DNA from: Struthio camelus
Lineage: Eukaryota; Chordata; Aves; Struthioniformes; Struthionidae
NCBI RefSeq assembly: GCF_040807025.1
Contig: NC_090952.1
Coordinates: 29,137,068 to 29,201,067 of the forward strand
DNA: 64,000 nt
Reading direction: 5' to 3'
The position numbers and the translations under genes were made by a program. Positions 29,401-44,400 of this stretch are shown here, one piece after another; the first letter of the stretch is position 1; each line of letters opens with the position of its first letter. Below the pieces are notes generated by a model. It saw only the letters and a program-made list of their open reading frames with translations, ran no database searches and had not been told where the DNA came from.

Positions 29401-32400
29401 CCAAAGCAAGAAACTCAACTTCTGTGTTGATTTTGCTAGCTATAATATTGGGTTGATGATTATAACTTAATGGATACGAATATTGAGAGATACTTTATAT
29501 AACCTGCAAGGAAATAGTTGTAAAGATAGTACATATCACAGAATCACAGAGTGCTTGAGGTTGGAAGGGACCTCTGGAGATCATCTAGTCCAACCTCCCT
29601 GCTCAAGCAGGCTCCTCTAGAGCATATTTCCCAGGATCACGTCCAGACAGGTTTTGAACATCTCCAGCGAGGGAGACTCCACGACCTCTCTGGGCAACCT
29701 GTTCCAGTGCTCTGTCACCCTCACAGTCAAGAAGTTTTTTCTCAGGTTTAGGTGGAACTTCCTGTGCTTCAGTTTCTGCCCACTGCCTCTTGTCCTGTTG
29801 CTGGGCTCCACGGAGAAGAGATTGGCCTCACCCTCTTGACACCCCCCCTTCAGATACTTATACATGTTGATGAGATCACCTCTCAGTCTTCTCTTCTCCA
29901 GACTGAACAGGCCCACCTCTTGCAGCCTTTCTTCATAGGAGAGATGCTCCTATATATATAGGATATAACAACTCCCTGTTATCTCCACAGTTGCCAAGGG
30001 ACTTGTTTTGCTGAGAATGCTTTAGATTCATCCAGATCTAATGTGTGAGAAAGTTATCATAAACTGCATATTAACTTAAAAAAAAAAAAAATCTATTTAA
30101 CCTACTAAGGCAGAACTAGCTTTTTGGTAATCAGCTAAAACAACTGATCTGTGCATTGCAACCACACAGCTTGGTCAATTAATTCAAAAAGTAACATATT
30201 CTAATGATCCTGAGATGAACAGAATGGAAGTAGTCTGACATGTTAATTTCACATCTGATCGTATTTCCTGTCCTGCGTCACTCAGATACATTAGAGATTA
30301 ACCTCCCTGGCCCATATCTTGCTGTTCCTCCTGATGGAGACAACCGTAATGATTAGCCTTCACTGTAGATTAAAAACTTGTGCCTTATATGTGCTATAAG
30401 GCTGAGAACAACAGAGAGTTGTTTGTGCCACTGATGAAAGAAAAGGGTGAGGGTATTCACTAGGAATCAGCTTCCTGGTTTTTGGGCTTAATCAGCTTCC
30501 TGGTTTTTGGGCTTCTGACTACTAACGGAGGTCACAAGACCAACATCAACTTTGCACAGATTGTAATGGGTGTCTAGGTGCCTAATAGACGTTACCATGC
30601 ATTTTGTTGCTTTCCACAAATGTGTCATCCAGCAGGTTGGTATCTCTGTGATTCCCACGAGTGTAACGTTCCACGTTCTCCTCCAAGTACCAGGACTGAT
30701 TTTCATCAAAAACGAGGAACAGGAGAGCAAACTCCCTCTTTACATCCTTCCTGATCCCATCAGATTGCAGCACCCCTTTCCGGCAGATCTTCAGGGGTCC
30801 AATCAGACCACTGTACATATCCTAGTAGGAATGAATGAGAAAAACCTCTGAGACAATGATCTTCCTACCTTCCCTTTTGTATAGTCCTTTGCCTTTCAGC
30901 AACCATGTTTGCTGTTCCCTGCATCACCCCCATTAAAACAAATGGTGTGCCACTGTGTAATCTCATTGGTGAAAAATCAGCTATTATACAGAGTCTATAC
31001 ATGCTCTTATGAATGCAAATCAAAAGGACATAAATATGAATGACATCAAAATATTCTCCACGCTCTAGCTGCAGAAACATCTGGATCTTAAGATAAAAAG
31101 TCAGTGATCTTTGGGCTGAATGAGAAGCAATAACGCATCCTCCAGGCAGTTTCCCATTGAAATCGGTGCTGTGACAGCTGATGCTAGCAATGTTCAAATC
31201 TTCCTGCTTTATTCACCTGGCCCAACTTTGGGCAATTTTTGCCTTTTCAGATTAGCCCTATGACTCCAACTAAGAGAAACCATGATTCACTAGGAGATGT
31301 GCTCATATCCTGCAAATAACTGAAGGAAGGTTATTATCAAGGGGACAGTGGAACTGTTTTACAAGGGTTTGTGCTGGAAAAAAAAGGATAAACATCAGGA
31401 TGAATTTGGAGGATTCCCTCTTCAAAATGCTGGATATGTCATCAGATGGTTCTTCTGCCTCTCAACTGGGCTAATCTCTAAAATGCATCAAAAATATTGT
31501 TTTGTAGAGAGTTAGAAAAATCGATCTAACTGGGCTTTTCTGGTTCTAACTTCTATTCTAAGATTTCAAACAGATTTTACCTTTACTGGGTCCACCATGG
31601 AGTAGTAGATCCAAGGGACACATGCTGAATCATTTGGCCCTGGACCAGATCTCTCAGGAACTTCCCATCGGTACGTCACAATGTCACCTGAGCAATGGAA
31701 AAGCACCATTAGCACTTGTGCGATGAACCAAGTACCCAGTTCGCTGAGCAGTACTCAAAAGCAGACCAAAAAAAGGCGATCCTGTCTCCAAAGTACAAAT
31801 ACAATTCTGTTTTTTGTCAGACATTGCACCTTCTTTCCACAGATACTGAAAAGCAGAATGGAAGCTCCCCTCTCATAAGCAAATGCAGGGGGGGTGGGGG
31901 AAAGGCAGTCGGGGAGGGGGGGTGGTCACACGATGTACACGCTAACTGATATCAGCGCAACTGTTTTATCTGCCACTTCTGAGACTAGACCTGACCAAAG
32001 AAATTCCACTTGTCTTCACTACAGAAGGATGATCTTTGAACTCTTAAAAGTATATTATGACGCTCAATCAAATTCCTTTTTAAAATTACTATTTTGGGTA
32101 TTTGCAAGACTTCTCAGAAGCACAAGGCCCAACTGAAAGGCTGGGTGTTTTGGAGACAGAGCCTGTTCTGAAGAATGCGCATCTTGAAGGGCATCAAAAG
32201 TTACATGGACTGGCATCTGGACAGCGAAACAAATTGGTGATCTCAGCCTGGGTCCTCACAAGCAGCTTTCCATATCACAAAAGCTATAGGTTACAAAGAA
32301 CCAGGGTAAGCTTCCCCCATCATGGGCACTCAGGCCAGGATTACCAAGGAATGACTCAGCTGTGAACAATCATCACCCTTCTCCTTCCCAGGCAGACCAG

Positions 32401-35400
32401 GCACATTTTGGGGGGGGAGGCTGGACAGAGACGTTTGTGCTACACTTATCCCAGAGATCAGCAGAGAACATTAAGTCCTCCAGACCGCCATGAAGTGATA
32501 ATTCATAAAAACGCAGTGAACTTGAAAGACATTCCTGTTCAGCTCCAAGTCTTTACCGCAAGAAAAGAAGTATGCCTAAGTCTATTTGAAGAAACAAGTC
32601 TAACTGTAGGCTAAAATAAGCTTCATATGCCTGTACAGAAATAAAGCTGGAAAACATGGTGACTTACCAGGGTTTGCCGCTTGTGGCTGTCCCGTCGCCC
32701 TTTCCAGCACCCCATGTGCATGAATGGAGTAGGGTCGCGTAGCATTGTTCTTAAACACAACGTTGAGAATATCTCCTACTTCCGCCCACATAAAAGGGCC
32801 TTGCGATAGGAAGAGCATACTTTAAGATTAGCAAGAATTATCAACATATCTCCTAAGGATGTTCCCACCTCTCTCACCATCTTGCCCTTCCCAGAAATAT
32901 CTTTTCCCTGTAATACTTACGATGACCCTCTCATTCCTCATTACCATATCTCTATTCCCCCGAAAAGAGAATTGGAGGCTGGTCCCAATTCAAACAGGTC
33001 CTAGAAAACTGGACTGCAAGTTTCACAAGGGGAAAAGAAAGGTTGCTATGCATTTTTACTGTGTCCAGTGCAACTAAGGTTTGATATCTGAATACCGCTA
33101 TATTAAATGTAACATCACCTGTATTATCCCCTGCTGCTGGCTTTACCAGGTGACCATTTACCTGGTAATACTCAATTTGACCTGAAAGTGTCAAGCTGCT
33201 ATTTTAAATGGCTTATACTACCTCGCCTTGCTGGCCTGACACTACTTGTAGCCCTGGATTCATATCCTAGAGCTGTGTCTCCATGGACTTCCATTGGACA
33301 TTGTGTGCTCCTCCATTTCTCAAGACCAGTCTACTTCCACATCAAAAGCATTTCTTTCACAGGTAGATATTCACCTAAATCTCTCAGACTGCTTTCCAGA
33401 AGTCAACGGTTATTTGTGTTTTACACTCAGAGAAATGCAGGTGTGGAAAAAGTTTTCCTGAGTTATCAAAGAAAGCCAGCAGCAAAGGTAGGCTTGAGAA
33501 TCCAGTCTTTTCTACAGGCTGCATTCAGAATCCTCTTTATTGTTTTCTTCAGACCTGGTAGACCTGAATAGGAGACAGCCCTCCTCACTTGCATAAACAG
33601 TATACACCTGAATATCCGGGAGGCCATCAGATTACAGCCCACAGTCCAAGACCCAGCCCTGTACGAACGCAAGATGTACCCTCTGCAGATTTCCTTACCC
33701 AGTATCCCTAGATGTTCATCACCATTTATCCTGGCTTTAGGGGTCTGGAACGTCCCATCAGTGTATTCCCTATAAACTGCTTTCTTGTACTTGGAGCCGA
33801 GCAGTCCATTTTCGTTGCTCAAAAATACATTGGAATAGCTGAAAAATGCAGAGAGCGCGCTGTGTTACCCAAACGCTCACAGGGAATAAGCAGCTAACCT
33901 GTAGTAGGGGATTCATTCGCTGAACAGGTTTCACCTCCAAGTGACCTGTTTTGGCTGAAAGGAGTGGCAGGATGACTTAGGGTGCTGTGGCCCCCATCAG
34001 CACCACCAGCAGTGGCATATGCGCCATGTGAAAAGATAGCCAAAATACCTTAATCAACTTCACTAAGTTCTACTGAGAACCTTTGCCTGAGGCTTCCTCA
34101 AAATAGAGACACTACCTCTCCACAGAGTGGTTATGCCGTTCCCTCTCCCAGCGGCGATCGGGTGCATAGTCCCACTCCACCTCCTCCGCCATGATGTAAT
34201 ATGTCCGCACCCCTTTGTATCGAAGGGCAGGAGCAGGGTCCCTTTTGCTGCACTTGGAAACAGAGTAATGTCCCCTCATCCCAGCATGGTAATGATTGCT
34301 TGTTTGACAGTAGATCTCAAAAATCCCTAAGGGAGGCAGCACAAACAAGGAAATCAGCTAGTTTTAAAGATCCCAGGAAACAGCTGCTTCTCATACAAAG
34401 CTTGTGACATGGCTGTTACTGGTTTGTGCGTTGTATATGTCTATGTGTTTGTTTACGGAGGCTGGTTGCCATAGGCTGAGATTCAAAACGGCTGTTAGAG
34501 AAACCAAGCAAGAAAGGCACCAAGTCCTAGATAAGAATCATCTCAGGAGGTTTCCTTAAACACACAATAACCAGCTTGTTAGATGTGAAGAAACCAATTA
34601 GGAGACACAACTGTGTTACCACTGCTGAGATGCTGGTTAAGTAAAAGATCTAGCCTGCAAATACCAAGGGAAAGGAGACAGCTGGCAACATGCCACAACA
34701 CCCTTTGCAAGAGACACGGTATTGCATGTCTAACCCTCAAACTGGGAAGACCGAGGTCTGATGCAAGCGTGAAGCTTCTCAAGCCATGGGCAGGAGAGCT
34801 GAGGTCTGACAACTCAGTGCTACTTTATTCTGAAATATGTGTTTGCACGTTTCTATGGGTCACAAGCAGCAGTGTCCTTTGGGGCTGTTAGTACAGATAT
34901 ACAACAGTATGTGGCAGCCCAGAGAATCACTCTGGGACAACATGGGATGAGATCTCCTATTTTCTGTTCCTCCCCAGAATCAGATGCAAGATGCAGGACC
35001 TCTGGCCTCCTAAATGGGCCAAACAGGGTCTAAAGCACAGCTCACCCTGTAACAGTTCACACAGTGCTAAACATATCAGCCATAGGAGCAAATACTACAA
35101 CTTTAGACTTTTCCTGCTGGTAAATTAGATGTGCAGGTACTTACCTTTGTTATCAGGTTGCATAAAGGTGGTAGCAAACGTGTGGGGGAAGAGATTGGTA
35201 GAATCTTTCCGCATTCCATTCATCTGCAGGGTGTTTCCCCGAAACACAGCTCCATGTACGTCTGCTTCAGTGCCCAAACCCAGGAGGTGCCAAGACACAT
35301 TGTCTCCTTCACACACATCCAGCCCAGGCAAATTACCGAAAACAAATCCATTGATGGCTGCAAAGGTGAAAACAATTAACTGTTCACAGTTACACATCAG

Positions 35401-38400
35401 CCAGAGGGTTCACTCTGTACATATACCTTGAAAGGACAGGCCTGCCTGTGAAAGTGCATCTTGCTTGTAATTCACCCCAAATACACTCAGGGCCTACTTC
35501 CTCAGCTCTGCTTTATGTCCCATGCCCCACTTTCTGCCTTTATACTCACTTAATCTCAGGCTAGTACAGCACGTAGCCACTCAGGTTTCCCAGCCCAGAT
35601 ATTAGGTGGACACCAACCCATGTCTTGCAGGTTTACTCCTGCAGCCTGCAGGACAGCATCACGCCATACCATGCATCCTGTTCGATTCCTTGAAGCCATT
35701 ATCCTTTTTCACAGAAGTCTCTTCCATCCTCAAATAGTATTTTATGTTTGCATTTAAATACCAGCTGAGATTCTCATCAAACACACTGAAGAGAAGGTAA
35801 AATTCTTTGTCGATCCCTTTCTAAGATATAATCACAATGATGGCTGTTAATTTTTGAAATGCACCAATTAACCATCAGCCTTATAGTTCAAGCTGTTTTG
35901 TCTGGCTCTCGTTTTCCCCTTTTTCTTTCAACTAGGCCTGTTGAGGGCCAGGGATCTGTCCCTTTACTCATGTTGGATGGCCCTTTTTTATTCCACAAGA
36001 GGCACGACTATATGTTTGCCCTGATGTTCCACATGAGTAAATGAATTAAAATTCAACCAAGAATATGAAGTCTTATCTCGTTCCTTCACAATCCCTGGGT
36101 TTAAGGTACTGGGTTTCACTACCTGTCCAAAACAGAACTCAGATCAGAACTCTGCCTACAAGGCAGGTTAATGACCATGTTTCACCCCTCTTCTCTCCTA
36201 CAACAGTCTTGAATTTGGGTGTTTTGGGTTTTTTGTTTTTTGGTTTTTTTTAATTATTACCATAAGAGAATTAACATTTTCAGGGATTTAAGAAATGCAT
36301 TCCAAAGCATGGTGTATTTCCCCACTAAAAGAACTCTCCCGGTATTGCCTAGATTCTCATTTTCATACCAACTTCCTTTAGTTATATCCAGGAAGACAAC
36401 CTGCAGAGGTGGCCGAGAAGTGTTTTCCAGTCTGTGGCATATGGGTGCGTGAGAAGTAGCTCTGTGCCTTTCCAAACTAAACTTTAAGCGTTCATTAAAG
36501 GATTGCTTAAAACTGGAGCCAGAATTGATGGCTCAGGTGATTTCTCCGTGTTCTTGCTTTCTAAACAAGTCTGTCTGTTTTGCTTACACCCTTTCAATAC
36601 CTGTAAGTGTTTTATCATTTTTACAACTCCCTCACGTAGCAGGCTTTATATATTCATAACCCTCTCTACTCAGAAGATTCACATTTCTACCCTGTTGAAC
36701 TTGCTGATCTCTTCTGAACTCCCAACTTAGGCACATAATTTCATCACTGAAAGTGGAGAAAAGGCTTTCGCTACTCCTCCAGGGAGGCTGTTTTCATCTT
36801 CCAGCCGCTCCCCAGAATAAACTGCAAGGTACATAGGATGACGCCTACTTTTTTTTTTTTCCCCCCACAAGGCTCTGTTAATCTGTCCTTCACTTCCACA
36901 GCACATAATTTTACTGCCTTCCTTAGATCAATGAAAAAGAGTATCCCATAATGAAATTCCAAGACGCAGTTCTGGTCACCTTCCAGATTTCAGTTTTCTT
37001 TCGTCAAAAGCATACAGACTGACATGGGTTTTCACGTGCTTTTTTGTAATCAGCTTTGCTTGAAAATGAGCTGATTTTGCAGAAGAAAAGAGGCTCACCC
37101 AAACCTCAAAGCAATCCATCACTCAAGCAAACTATGTAGATTTTCCTCTGTAAGTACATGAACATAACATTTCAGTGTTTCTGAGACAGGGCAGTCTGCT
37201 ACACAAGTCTCAGGACAAAAGTCACGTCTGAAGTCACATCCAAGATACATTTGACTAATCAAATTTGCCTTAGAGTTTTAAAGTCAAGCCCAGAAAACAG
37301 CTTAATGGAAGCTCTTGGGAGCCCAAAGTATTAGCCTTTCTCACAAGGAACCTGGAGCACAGAGCTGTCCTGATGTAAGCAGCAGCTCTAACCTGCCTCA
37401 CAACTTTGATTCAACTCTCTTGGCCTCATACCTCTGCATAGGTTTATTCACACTGTATTTCCTAAGGCTTTGCTGATGTTTCCTTTCTCTAGGAGAAAGC
37501 AAAGAGCCTCATAAGAGTGTGTAAAGAGTATCAGTTTTACCTGCTTGTTGCTGTCATCCAAAGTCCCAGGCTTGCAGATCACCAAAGGGCCCACTAAGCC
37601 TGAACTGGGGTCTTTGACAGGATTCACAGCAGAGCTATACATCCAGGTCAAGCAGGGAGGGTCACTGGATGTGGGCCCAACATGCTGGGGTACCGTCCAG
37701 TGGTACGTAAAGTTGTGCAGAGGCTGAACAGGAACCCCATTCTGTGACAGACCTTTAAAATAGAGATTGGCATATTATCCTCGAGGCTCCTTTACAAACT
37801 TTGCTACATCTTCTCATCATTTGCATTCATACTGGGCTTTACTTCATTTCACTAAATACCAGACATCTGAGGTACAACATAGTAGCTTTTATAAAAAGTG
37901 TTCAGATGCAACTGTTCCTGGTATTTTGTAGATTCATCCTTGCCATGGCAGAGAGAGATATGGTGACAGGAAATAAATTGGATCCAGCTACGTGCAGCAA
38001 GATGACTGTTGGAAGAATGTGGTTATCTAAGCTGGAGTACACTGCACATGTTCCTCTGTTCATAAGGTCTTAAATAACTAGAAACAGTTTGAGCTTTGGT
38101 TTATAATTTTCATTCAAAAAAAATAGCACCTCTGGCACTGTACTCCTTCTGGTACCCTTCCTTAGGCACCAGTTCAGTAGAAGATGTCCTTTACTGAAGC
38201 CTCAATCAGGCTCAGAGCACCAGGCAGGCTTCCACCCAATTTCTGAGCACGTTCAGTCCTTTCTGCATGCAGAAACCTCCCTGCAGAGGCAATACAGACT
38301 GTGGAGCTCCACCCCCTGGATTACCACTGAATTACTCAAGAAAAATGAGCCACAGACCATCATGGTACCACATCCCTTCCCATGCCTTCCCGTAAGACAC

Positions 38401-41400
38401 TCCATGAGGCTGGATGCTGAAAGGCCAGGAGGCTTTGTTAACAAACATCACCAAGATGGTATCTCCAACTTCAGCTTTTATCACTGGACCTGTATAAACA
38501 GCAGAGAGATCATGTCAATCGAGGTGATTGGGGAAACCAAAGTCACAGCTATTTTTTGTCCAGGGCTCAGGAACAGAAGATTTAGAACAAAAGCAGATTC
38601 CTCACTCCACGCACGTGTTTGTGTTGCATAACACTATTGAATTTTAACCAAAGTTAGCAAGGGAGTTGACAAGAATTATTTGAAAGTGGTTTTAAATCTG
38701 CAGGAGAATTCAAAGAAGCTTCAGGCCTTCACAGTTGGAGTAACAAAATGAACGAGTGTGCTGAAATGCCCTCAGGAAATGCTTACGTCTCTCCCTCAAC
38801 TTCATAAAGCCCCCTTAGCCTTCTAACACGGGTGCCTCAAGCAGGTGTGTAAAAACTGGCGTGAGGTGCTCTAAAACCACATTTCAGTTTAACTGCTGCC
38901 CAAGAGCATCTGTGAGCCATGACCTCAGCCTGCAAATAAAACAAAAAAAACAAAAAACAAAAAACCACAAACCAACAAAAACCCCAACCTGTCAGTCTTT
39001 AAAACAGCTAATGGTTTTCCTCTGGCCTGCAGATTTCTAAGAGTCCACAGATTACTCCTAACACCCTAACAGCCTGTGAGATGTCATTGTGAAAAGCCAG
39101 GCTGCTATCCAGAAATCCAGGCAGGCAAAATTTGTATAGATCTGTGCCATGACATGCTGGGGTCCCCAGACTGAAAATGCTTGAAAGCCACCAGTAATCT
39201 CAAGCTATCCGCTAATTGCTCTGTGCCCCAGAAGACTGCTGCCTTTAGTCTCAACACTTCCATTGTGGGTGGCACAACAATTACTCAGAAAAACCTCATG
39301 CTGTGTCTTTGCATGTCCTTGATTAATGCACCATTAGGTCTTCCTGATGTGTTTGAGGACACCACGCTCCGGTCTAGAGCTGTGTTCCTCTCCTCTCCAA
39401 ATTAAGATTTCTGGTTTGGACTATCCCCTGCAGTTCAGTGGGATCGTGTTAGCATGTTGGTCTGTAAGTCAAAATCTGCTGCTGCCAAACAGGTCAGTCC
39501 CACTGTAGCTCTTCTACCTACGATGTTTCCTTTTCATCTTCTCCATCCTTTTCCTCCTGGATGTCCCAGTGCCTTCATGTGCACCACTCCTACTATTCAT
39601 TAAACAGCTCAGGCAACTTATGTAAGTCATAAACCAGACAACTCCAAACAACTTACTGCTTGGTTAGTGAACTGAATATGCTTCCACAGGGTCTGATAAG
39701 CACAAGGGATTCAGGGCAGCAGCACAGCCAACAATACGGGAGTGAAAAACATGTGGAGGGGCAGCAGGAGCAGGCCTGCCCTGCTGTGGGGTGATGAATT
39801 GTTAAGACACGCACAGTCAATTTGTTTAATAGCCCAAGGAAAAATGACAGTGTCAATAAGCTATCATTCAGCCTTCCCATAGCACAGTTTCACGTTTTAG
39901 GATGAAAACATAATATAGAAATAACAGGGTGCCATGCAGGCAACCATAACGTGTGGAACGGAACATGGGTTTATGCTGCTTTTTCCTCAGTTCCCTGTTC
40001 TGGAGCTCAGTTCCTCATGGCCTTGCATCTCTTCTTGGACTGCCTGAGCATGACTCCTTCCAGTCACTTTACATAGTTCACAGGTCTCTCACGGCTTTAA
40101 GCGGCCAGTTCAAAACAGTTTAAATAACTCCCCCTGTGGGTATAGCTTGTTTATGTGACTGGGAATTTTTAAAATCACGGAAGGAGTAATTGATAGTCTA
40201 CCAGTAGGAAACACCTGTCATGTCTTTCTTGGAAGTTATATTCAAGATTTCCTTCAAGTACCTGTCTTCCTAGGAAAATGTGGTTGTTTCTGGTAATGCC
40301 AACCCATCATATCTTTTCCTGCTTTAGAGCCTAGCAAGATCCTGCCAGCTCCTGACAGTTATGCTGCATCCCTCTATGCACAGCTCCACCATTTTACTTC
40401 TATTCAGATGCTTAAACTTCTTTTTGCCTCTCATTCCACTATTCTTTCCCCATCCCAAATCTGCATTTCCCTTGTGCTCTTTCCTTCTGTGGTCTTTGCT
40501 GAGATTGCTGTTGCTAATTTCTGGTGTCAGTCACTGCTGATACAGGAAACTGGACCACACCTTGTACGTGACAGCTTTCATGTGTGATTCATTTCCCTCT
40601 GCAGACTCCCTGTTTTCTTCTCTCATTACCTTCACTTACCTGGCTATAAGAGAGAGGGAGCCTTCTTGGGAGTGGAAGCTTTCTGTGAGAGAGCAGGGTT
40701 TGTACTATGTCTTGAAGATGCTCAGTTAAAAACACATAATCCGCTGCTAATACTATGATCTGTTTAGCTAGAGTTACAAATATAATAATGTGTCCTTCAG
40801 CCCTTACTACTAACCTCTGAGGATTGCCCTGTTAGAAAAACAATTCCTTCCGCTCTGTGATTCCACAGCCTAGTTCTGTACATCTTACTCTTAAATGCCA
40901 TCAAACGCCACCTCTGTGGAAATTACTACGTCAAGAAATGGAAGGATAGTAACAGCCAATCAGGATTTCTGACACCAACATATCATTCTCACTGGCACTG
41001 AAAGAGGATTTGTGTTGCTGGATGATTCCTACCAAGTATTCCAAGGTGTTTCTCTTCTTCCGATTGCTTCTTTTCCTCCCGGAAGGTCTCATCAGTATAT
41101 TCCACATACTTTGCCTTCCAGTAGATTCCCCCAATTCGGTAATGGCTACGCTTGAAAAATTGTTCAGCAGGGCTAAATGCAAAAAGCAAGTTTCAGGTGA
41201 TTTTTATGAAAATTAGTCCTGTTCCTTCTCCCCTCCACATCCCTCTAGCAATGTCAGCAGATCTCCTAATTAAGCAGCTTTTCAGACAAGGGCAGCATCT
41301 CTGGTTTAGAAGAACCCAGCCGAGCCCAGCATGTTTGTCTCTGAATTATTTTCATCCTACAGACTCATCTACCGGCTGTGTTCAGGGAACACCTCTGGCA

Positions 41401-44400
41401 TGCGGCTCTCTCCAGGCCAGAACAGCTGGGTTCAGTGGTGCAGATTTGAACAGCAACTCTACAAAAGATGTGCAGAAGCGGGCAAGGAACAAAACTTCAG
41501 TGCAGTTAAGAGGGTGCTACAACACTGAATTCTTTCAAGGTCAAGACAGAGCCCAGAGAACAACTGCAGTCATAACTAAAAAAAAAAAAAACACACACAC
41601 GCAACAGCTGCAAAGAGATTTATTTCCTCTGCCACCACCCTCCCCAAACACACAGACAGATATAACCTGCTTTGCAGGAGAGGCAGCTTAGTTACAAGGA
41701 CAAGTAACAAATGTAAAAAAAATTTCAGTTTTAAGGTCTGCAGAGTCGGTGCATGGCTTTGGGTAAATTATTAACCGCTCTGCATTTCTATTTTTCTATT
41801 TGAAAGACGAACATCCCACCTAATAGCTTCACAGGGAAGGGAGCAGGGGACGAGGAATGTCTTATTTCAGTTAGCCAAACTCTGAAAGGGATGCCACATA
41901 CCAATTGCTACCACAACCATTAAACACATGGGATGGAAGACTCAAGGTCACTGGTTTTGATTTCCTAGAATTTGATTGTTGTAGCAAGTCTATACTGAAG
42001 CATATCTGCAGGCTAGCTCTGCCACCCTGTGTCTGCTGCAAGATGTGCTTTCTCACAAAGTTCAGACTTGCAGGTCTCTTTCTAGATCAGGCACAGTGAG
42101 CAGAAATGAAGCCCAGAGGTAACTGAGGCAGCTCACATCCTATATAAACTGGAACCCTTGGAGCCTGTGGGTAGGTCTACACACATACACTACACCTTCC
42201 GTGTAAAATCCCCTGAGGTACCTAGTACTGCTTCTAGTACAGTTTAGCTACAGCAGCCTATGTTTCTAGATGGGCTGGTCTGCTTTCTTCAGTAACATAC
42301 TCCACATGAATTGCAGGCTCATGTATTTTGTTAAGAACGAACTTCCACGTTTTCCTTAGCGGCCTCTGTATCCTTCACGCAGACAGAGGCCCCCAAACAC
42401 TGCTATAAACACATCAGCCTTTTACTTACCTGCCTGCCTCACTCAGCTGTTTCCCACTGCTTTGGTCCAGTCCGGAGGGTCCATAGTCCCACTGTACTTC
42501 CTTCGCAGCTATGTAGTATTTCCGAACTCTCCCTTGGAGGGTGGATCTTGGAGCTTGCCGAGAACAGGGTCGGACTTCATAGAGTGCCTCCATTCCAGCT
42601 GCCCAAGACATGGTGGACACACAGGCTTAAACCCCCATCCGCCAGTTTGATTAAATAACGAACACAGGCCCACCCTCCTATCATGAGCTAGCCATTCCTC
42701 CTTTGTTGCCCCAAAGGACACATGGCTGGGAGAGGGCAATTAGGTGGTGCCCCCAGAAAGGAGACTTTTCTCTGCTGGTGAGCAGAGCTTCTTACCTTAG
42801 ATATCAGATGCTATGTGAGAAAGGATGGAAAGGAAATAGAGCCTTCTGCTATCCTCAGGTGTATTATGCAACTGTCTGTAACAGGGACTAGAATTCTTAC
42901 GACGTTGCCTCATCTCAACATTCAGCTATATCAGACTTGAGGTGTTCAGTGCTGATCAATGTGGAACATTGTACAGTGGGATGTGTCATCCCTGTATGTT
43001 TGGCCTGCATATTAATAACCAATGCATTCCAATTTATAAAAGACAAAGATCCACCCTATTCACCTGGGGTCATTTTTGGCAGGGAATACTATCCAAGGCA
43101 CTGCCCCCCACCACACTGTATGCCAGAGAACCATGTTGGGGAAAAAAAAAAAAAAAAAAAAAGGAAGGCCACAGAGTACAGGATGGATTCCAGCCTCTGC
43201 CTTACCTTCTATGTGATCATTGACCTGACAGCTCAGTAGCCATCTCCCAGGGTTACTGGGGATCATGTCTGCCGTGACAAAAGTAGCTGGGAATAGGCTG
43301 GCCACATCTGTCCTGTGGCCTCTGATAACGAGCATCTCTCCATGGAAGTAGGCTGTGTGAACATCAATTTCATTGCCCATCCCAAAGAGATGCCATGCAA
43401 CATAATCCCCAGCACACATCGTCATCTCAGGGAGGTTCCCAAAGACGTAACCATTAATAGCTGCAAAACCAAGCAAATCAAAAGCATAATAAGAAAAGGG
43501 GCCTTCAGAGCTTCTGCCTACAGGTCACAGTAAAGAAATGTTTGGAGGGTGGATCTGACCAGAACCTGTCCTCCTCTTCTAGTTCTGTAGAGCACAGCTC
43601 CACAACTCATTTCCTAATACAAAGCATACTCAGCATCTCCAAATACTTAACACAGGCTCTCTCAAGCCAAAGATTAAATCAAGTTAATTTTTTTTTTCCT
43701 GGAGTTGCTGCACTGTCCCTGTGACACTGCTTAGCGCACAAACTCACAGCTTGCTATCACTCTTCTTCCTTCTACCCCCATCCTGGCATACAACAACAGA
43801 AAGTGCATTTCAAGATACCAGAACACTGACACCCCTGGAGCATGCGGGCAAAGCCAGTGGCTTCACAAAGGCAACACTGACCATGCATTTTGTTGCTCTC
43901 TTGGAATTCTTCATCTTCTTTGTCTACAGAGCCTGGATCTGTACAGAATGACGCTATGTTCTCATCCAGGTACCAGCTTAGGTTCTCATCCACCACACTG
44001 AACATCAGAAAGAAATCAATGTCCACATCCTGGCGTCTTTGAGAAGTGCCAGTCAGTATTCCTAAGGCCAAAGCAAAGATGAATGTGTGTGTGTACCCCC
44101 CACACACATCCAGAAAAGTAGACATCAGTCAAGGCATTAAAACATCAACAGAAGAGTAACTTCTTATCACACATATTAGGGACTGTTGCTTTTCCTCACA
44201 ATTCTAGTCCAGCTCTTTGCAGAGTTCTACCAATCTCACTTATATACTGCATTCCCTGCTAATACACTTCTCAATTTCAAGCAGCTCTACCACTGCTTGA
44301 CACTCCTGAGCTATATCACCTTAAGCGTTCTTATTCTTCCTGAAATCAAAATCCTTTTTGTTGTTGCTGCTGTTGGGGGGGGGGGGTTGTTGTTGTTTTC

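Noticed and set aside
41152-41691. 179-codon plus-strand open frame
   Set aside because: Starts antisense to HEPH coding exon 7 and continues into intron, ending in low-complexity sequence.
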